DNA from: Flavobacteriaceae bacterium
GTDB taxonomy: Bacteria; Bacteroidota; Bacteroidia; Flavobacteriales; Flavobacteriaceae
NCBI GenBank assembly: GCA_023254815.1
Contig: JALRKI010000160.1
Span: 1-14,352 of the forward strand
DNA: 14,352 nt
Direction of reading: 5' to 3'
Shown here: positions 13,641 through 14,352 of the stretch, piece by piece
Numbering within the stretch: position 1 is the first letter of the stretch
Layout: each line of letters begins with the position of its first letter
The notes under the pieces: generated by a model
What the model was told of the DNA's origin: nothing
The model's database searches: none
Seen by the model: only the letters and a program-made list of their open reading frames with translations
Translations under genes and position numbers: made by a program

Positions 13641-14352
13641 ATGAGTATTGTAGCCATAGTAGGTCGGCCCAATGTTGGGAAATCCACTTTATTTAATCGC
13701 TTGATTCAGCGTCGAGAAGCAATTGTTGACGCCACTTCTGGTGTTACTCGTGATCGCCACTATGGCCGTTCGGATTGGAATGGTAGGGAATTTTCTGTCA
13801 TTGACACTGGAGGCTATGTCCGCGGTAGTGACGATGTGTTTGAAACTGAAATTGACAAACAAGTTGAGTTAGCCATTGACGAGGCTGATGTCATTGTTTT
13901 TATGGTAGACGTAGAATCTGGAGTTACTGGCATGGACGAAGACGTGGCCTCGCTGTTGAGAAAGGTCAACAAGCCTGTTTTTTTGGCAGTCAATAAAGTC
14001 GATAATTCCAACCGAGAAAGAGATGCTGTCGAATTTTATGCGCTGGGATTAGGCGAATATTTCACCATTGCAAGTATCAGCGGAAGTGGGACTGGCGATT
14101 TGCTCGATGCTATTACAAAAGTGCTTCCTGACAAACCATTGAAAGAGGATCAACATCTTCCTCGATTCGCAGTTGTAGGAAGGCCTAATGCAGGTAAATC
14201 TTCTTTTATCAATGCGCTGATCGGTGAAGAAAGGTATATCGTTACTGACATTGCTGGAACAACCCGTGACTCGATGGACACCAAGTACAATCGTTTTGGA
14301 TTTGAATTCAATTTGGTCGATACTGCTGGGATCAGGAGAAAAAGCAAGGTTA
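13641..14352 (+). CDS. der: Ribosome assembly GTPase Der (EngA), N-terminal part
   Basis: The frame opens at ATG 13641 and continues through the right edge for 237 codons without a stop. Two tandem GTPase domains, the Der hallmark, are visible. Domain 1 has GRPNVGKS (8-15), GVTRDRHYG (34-42), DTGGY (55-59) and NKVD (118-121). Domain 2 begins with GRPNAGKS (180-187), AGTTRDS (205-211) and DTAGI (227-231). The rest of domain 2 and the C-terminal KH-like domain lie beyond the window. Der is an essential GTPase for 50S subunit assembly. The gene has its own TAnnTTTG box 17 bases before the start and follows the hairpin at the end of the dodecin gene. Confidence 0.97.
   Translation, partial: MSIVAIVGRPNVGKSTLFNRLIQRREAIVDATSGVTRDRHYGRSDWNGREFSVIDTGGYVRGSDDVFETEIDKQVELAIDEADVIVFMVDVESGVTGMDEDVASLLRKVNKPVFLAVNKVDNSNRERDAVEFYALGLGEYFTIASISGSGTGDLLDAITKVLPDKPLKEDQHLPRFAVVGRPNAGKSSFINALIGEERYIVTDIAGTTRDSMDTKYNRFGFEFNLVDTAGIRRKSKV

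Noticed and set aside
1..14352. CRISPR arrays, tRNA or rRNA genes, insertion sequences and long direct repeats.
   Set aside because: None was seen on reading through; the window is densely packed with metabolic and housekeeping genes.

Overview
The window reads as a chromosome segment of a Bacteroidota member, most likely a marine Cytophagales-type bacterium. The reasons are AT-leaning DNA, almost no Shine-Dalgarno sequences, Bacteroidota-type -7 promoter boxes (TAnnTTTG) in front of era and der, a lipoprotein signal followed by acidic residues, and protein families typical of that phylum. The placement is an inference from content. No rRNA, tRNA, CRISPR array or insertion sequence was seen, and no gap between genes exceeds 200 bases.

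Positions 1-5703 (minus strand, transcribed leftward) hold a tight seven-gene operon for arsenosugar biosynthesis. In transcription order it encodes an AhpD-like peroxidase-related protein, the radical SAM enzyme ArsS, a GT-A/CofC-like transferase, a trimeric-type purine nucleoside phosphorylase (PNP), the arsenite methyltransferase ArsM, an FAD/NAD(P)H oxidoreductase, and the N-terminal part of a polytopic membrane protein that runs off the left edge. Genes overlap or lie 3-9 bp apart, except for one 58-bp gap. A consistent scheme is: ArsM makes dimethylarsenic, ArsS attaches the 5'-deoxyadenosyl group of SAM, PNP removes adenine to leave an arsenoribose 1-phosphate, and the transferase activates or transfers that sugar. 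The last two steps are inferred. The PNP carries Asp at the base-specificity position and a hydrophobic residue at the 5'-OH position, which fits a 5'-modified adenosine substrate.

Positions 5704-5899 are the divergent promoter region. To its right all genes are on the plus strand. era (5900-6778) encodes the ribosome-assembly GTPase. Next comes a five-gene cassette (6837-13285) with a full intracellular route from trans-4-hydroxy-L-proline to 2-oxoglutarate: epimerase, FAD-dependent D-hydroxyproline dehydrogenase, pyrroline-4-hydroxy-2-carboxylate deaminase, and 2-oxoglutarate semialdehyde dehydrogenase. A DUF885 metallopeptidase-like lipoprotein lies in the middle of the cassette and may supply hydroxyproline from peptides. 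The genes overlap by 4-8 bp or are 6-8 bp apart.

A dodecin gene (13362-13562) flanked by two hairpins follows, then the first 237 codons of der (13641 to the right edge). era and der thus bracket the catabolic cassette and have matching promoter layouts.
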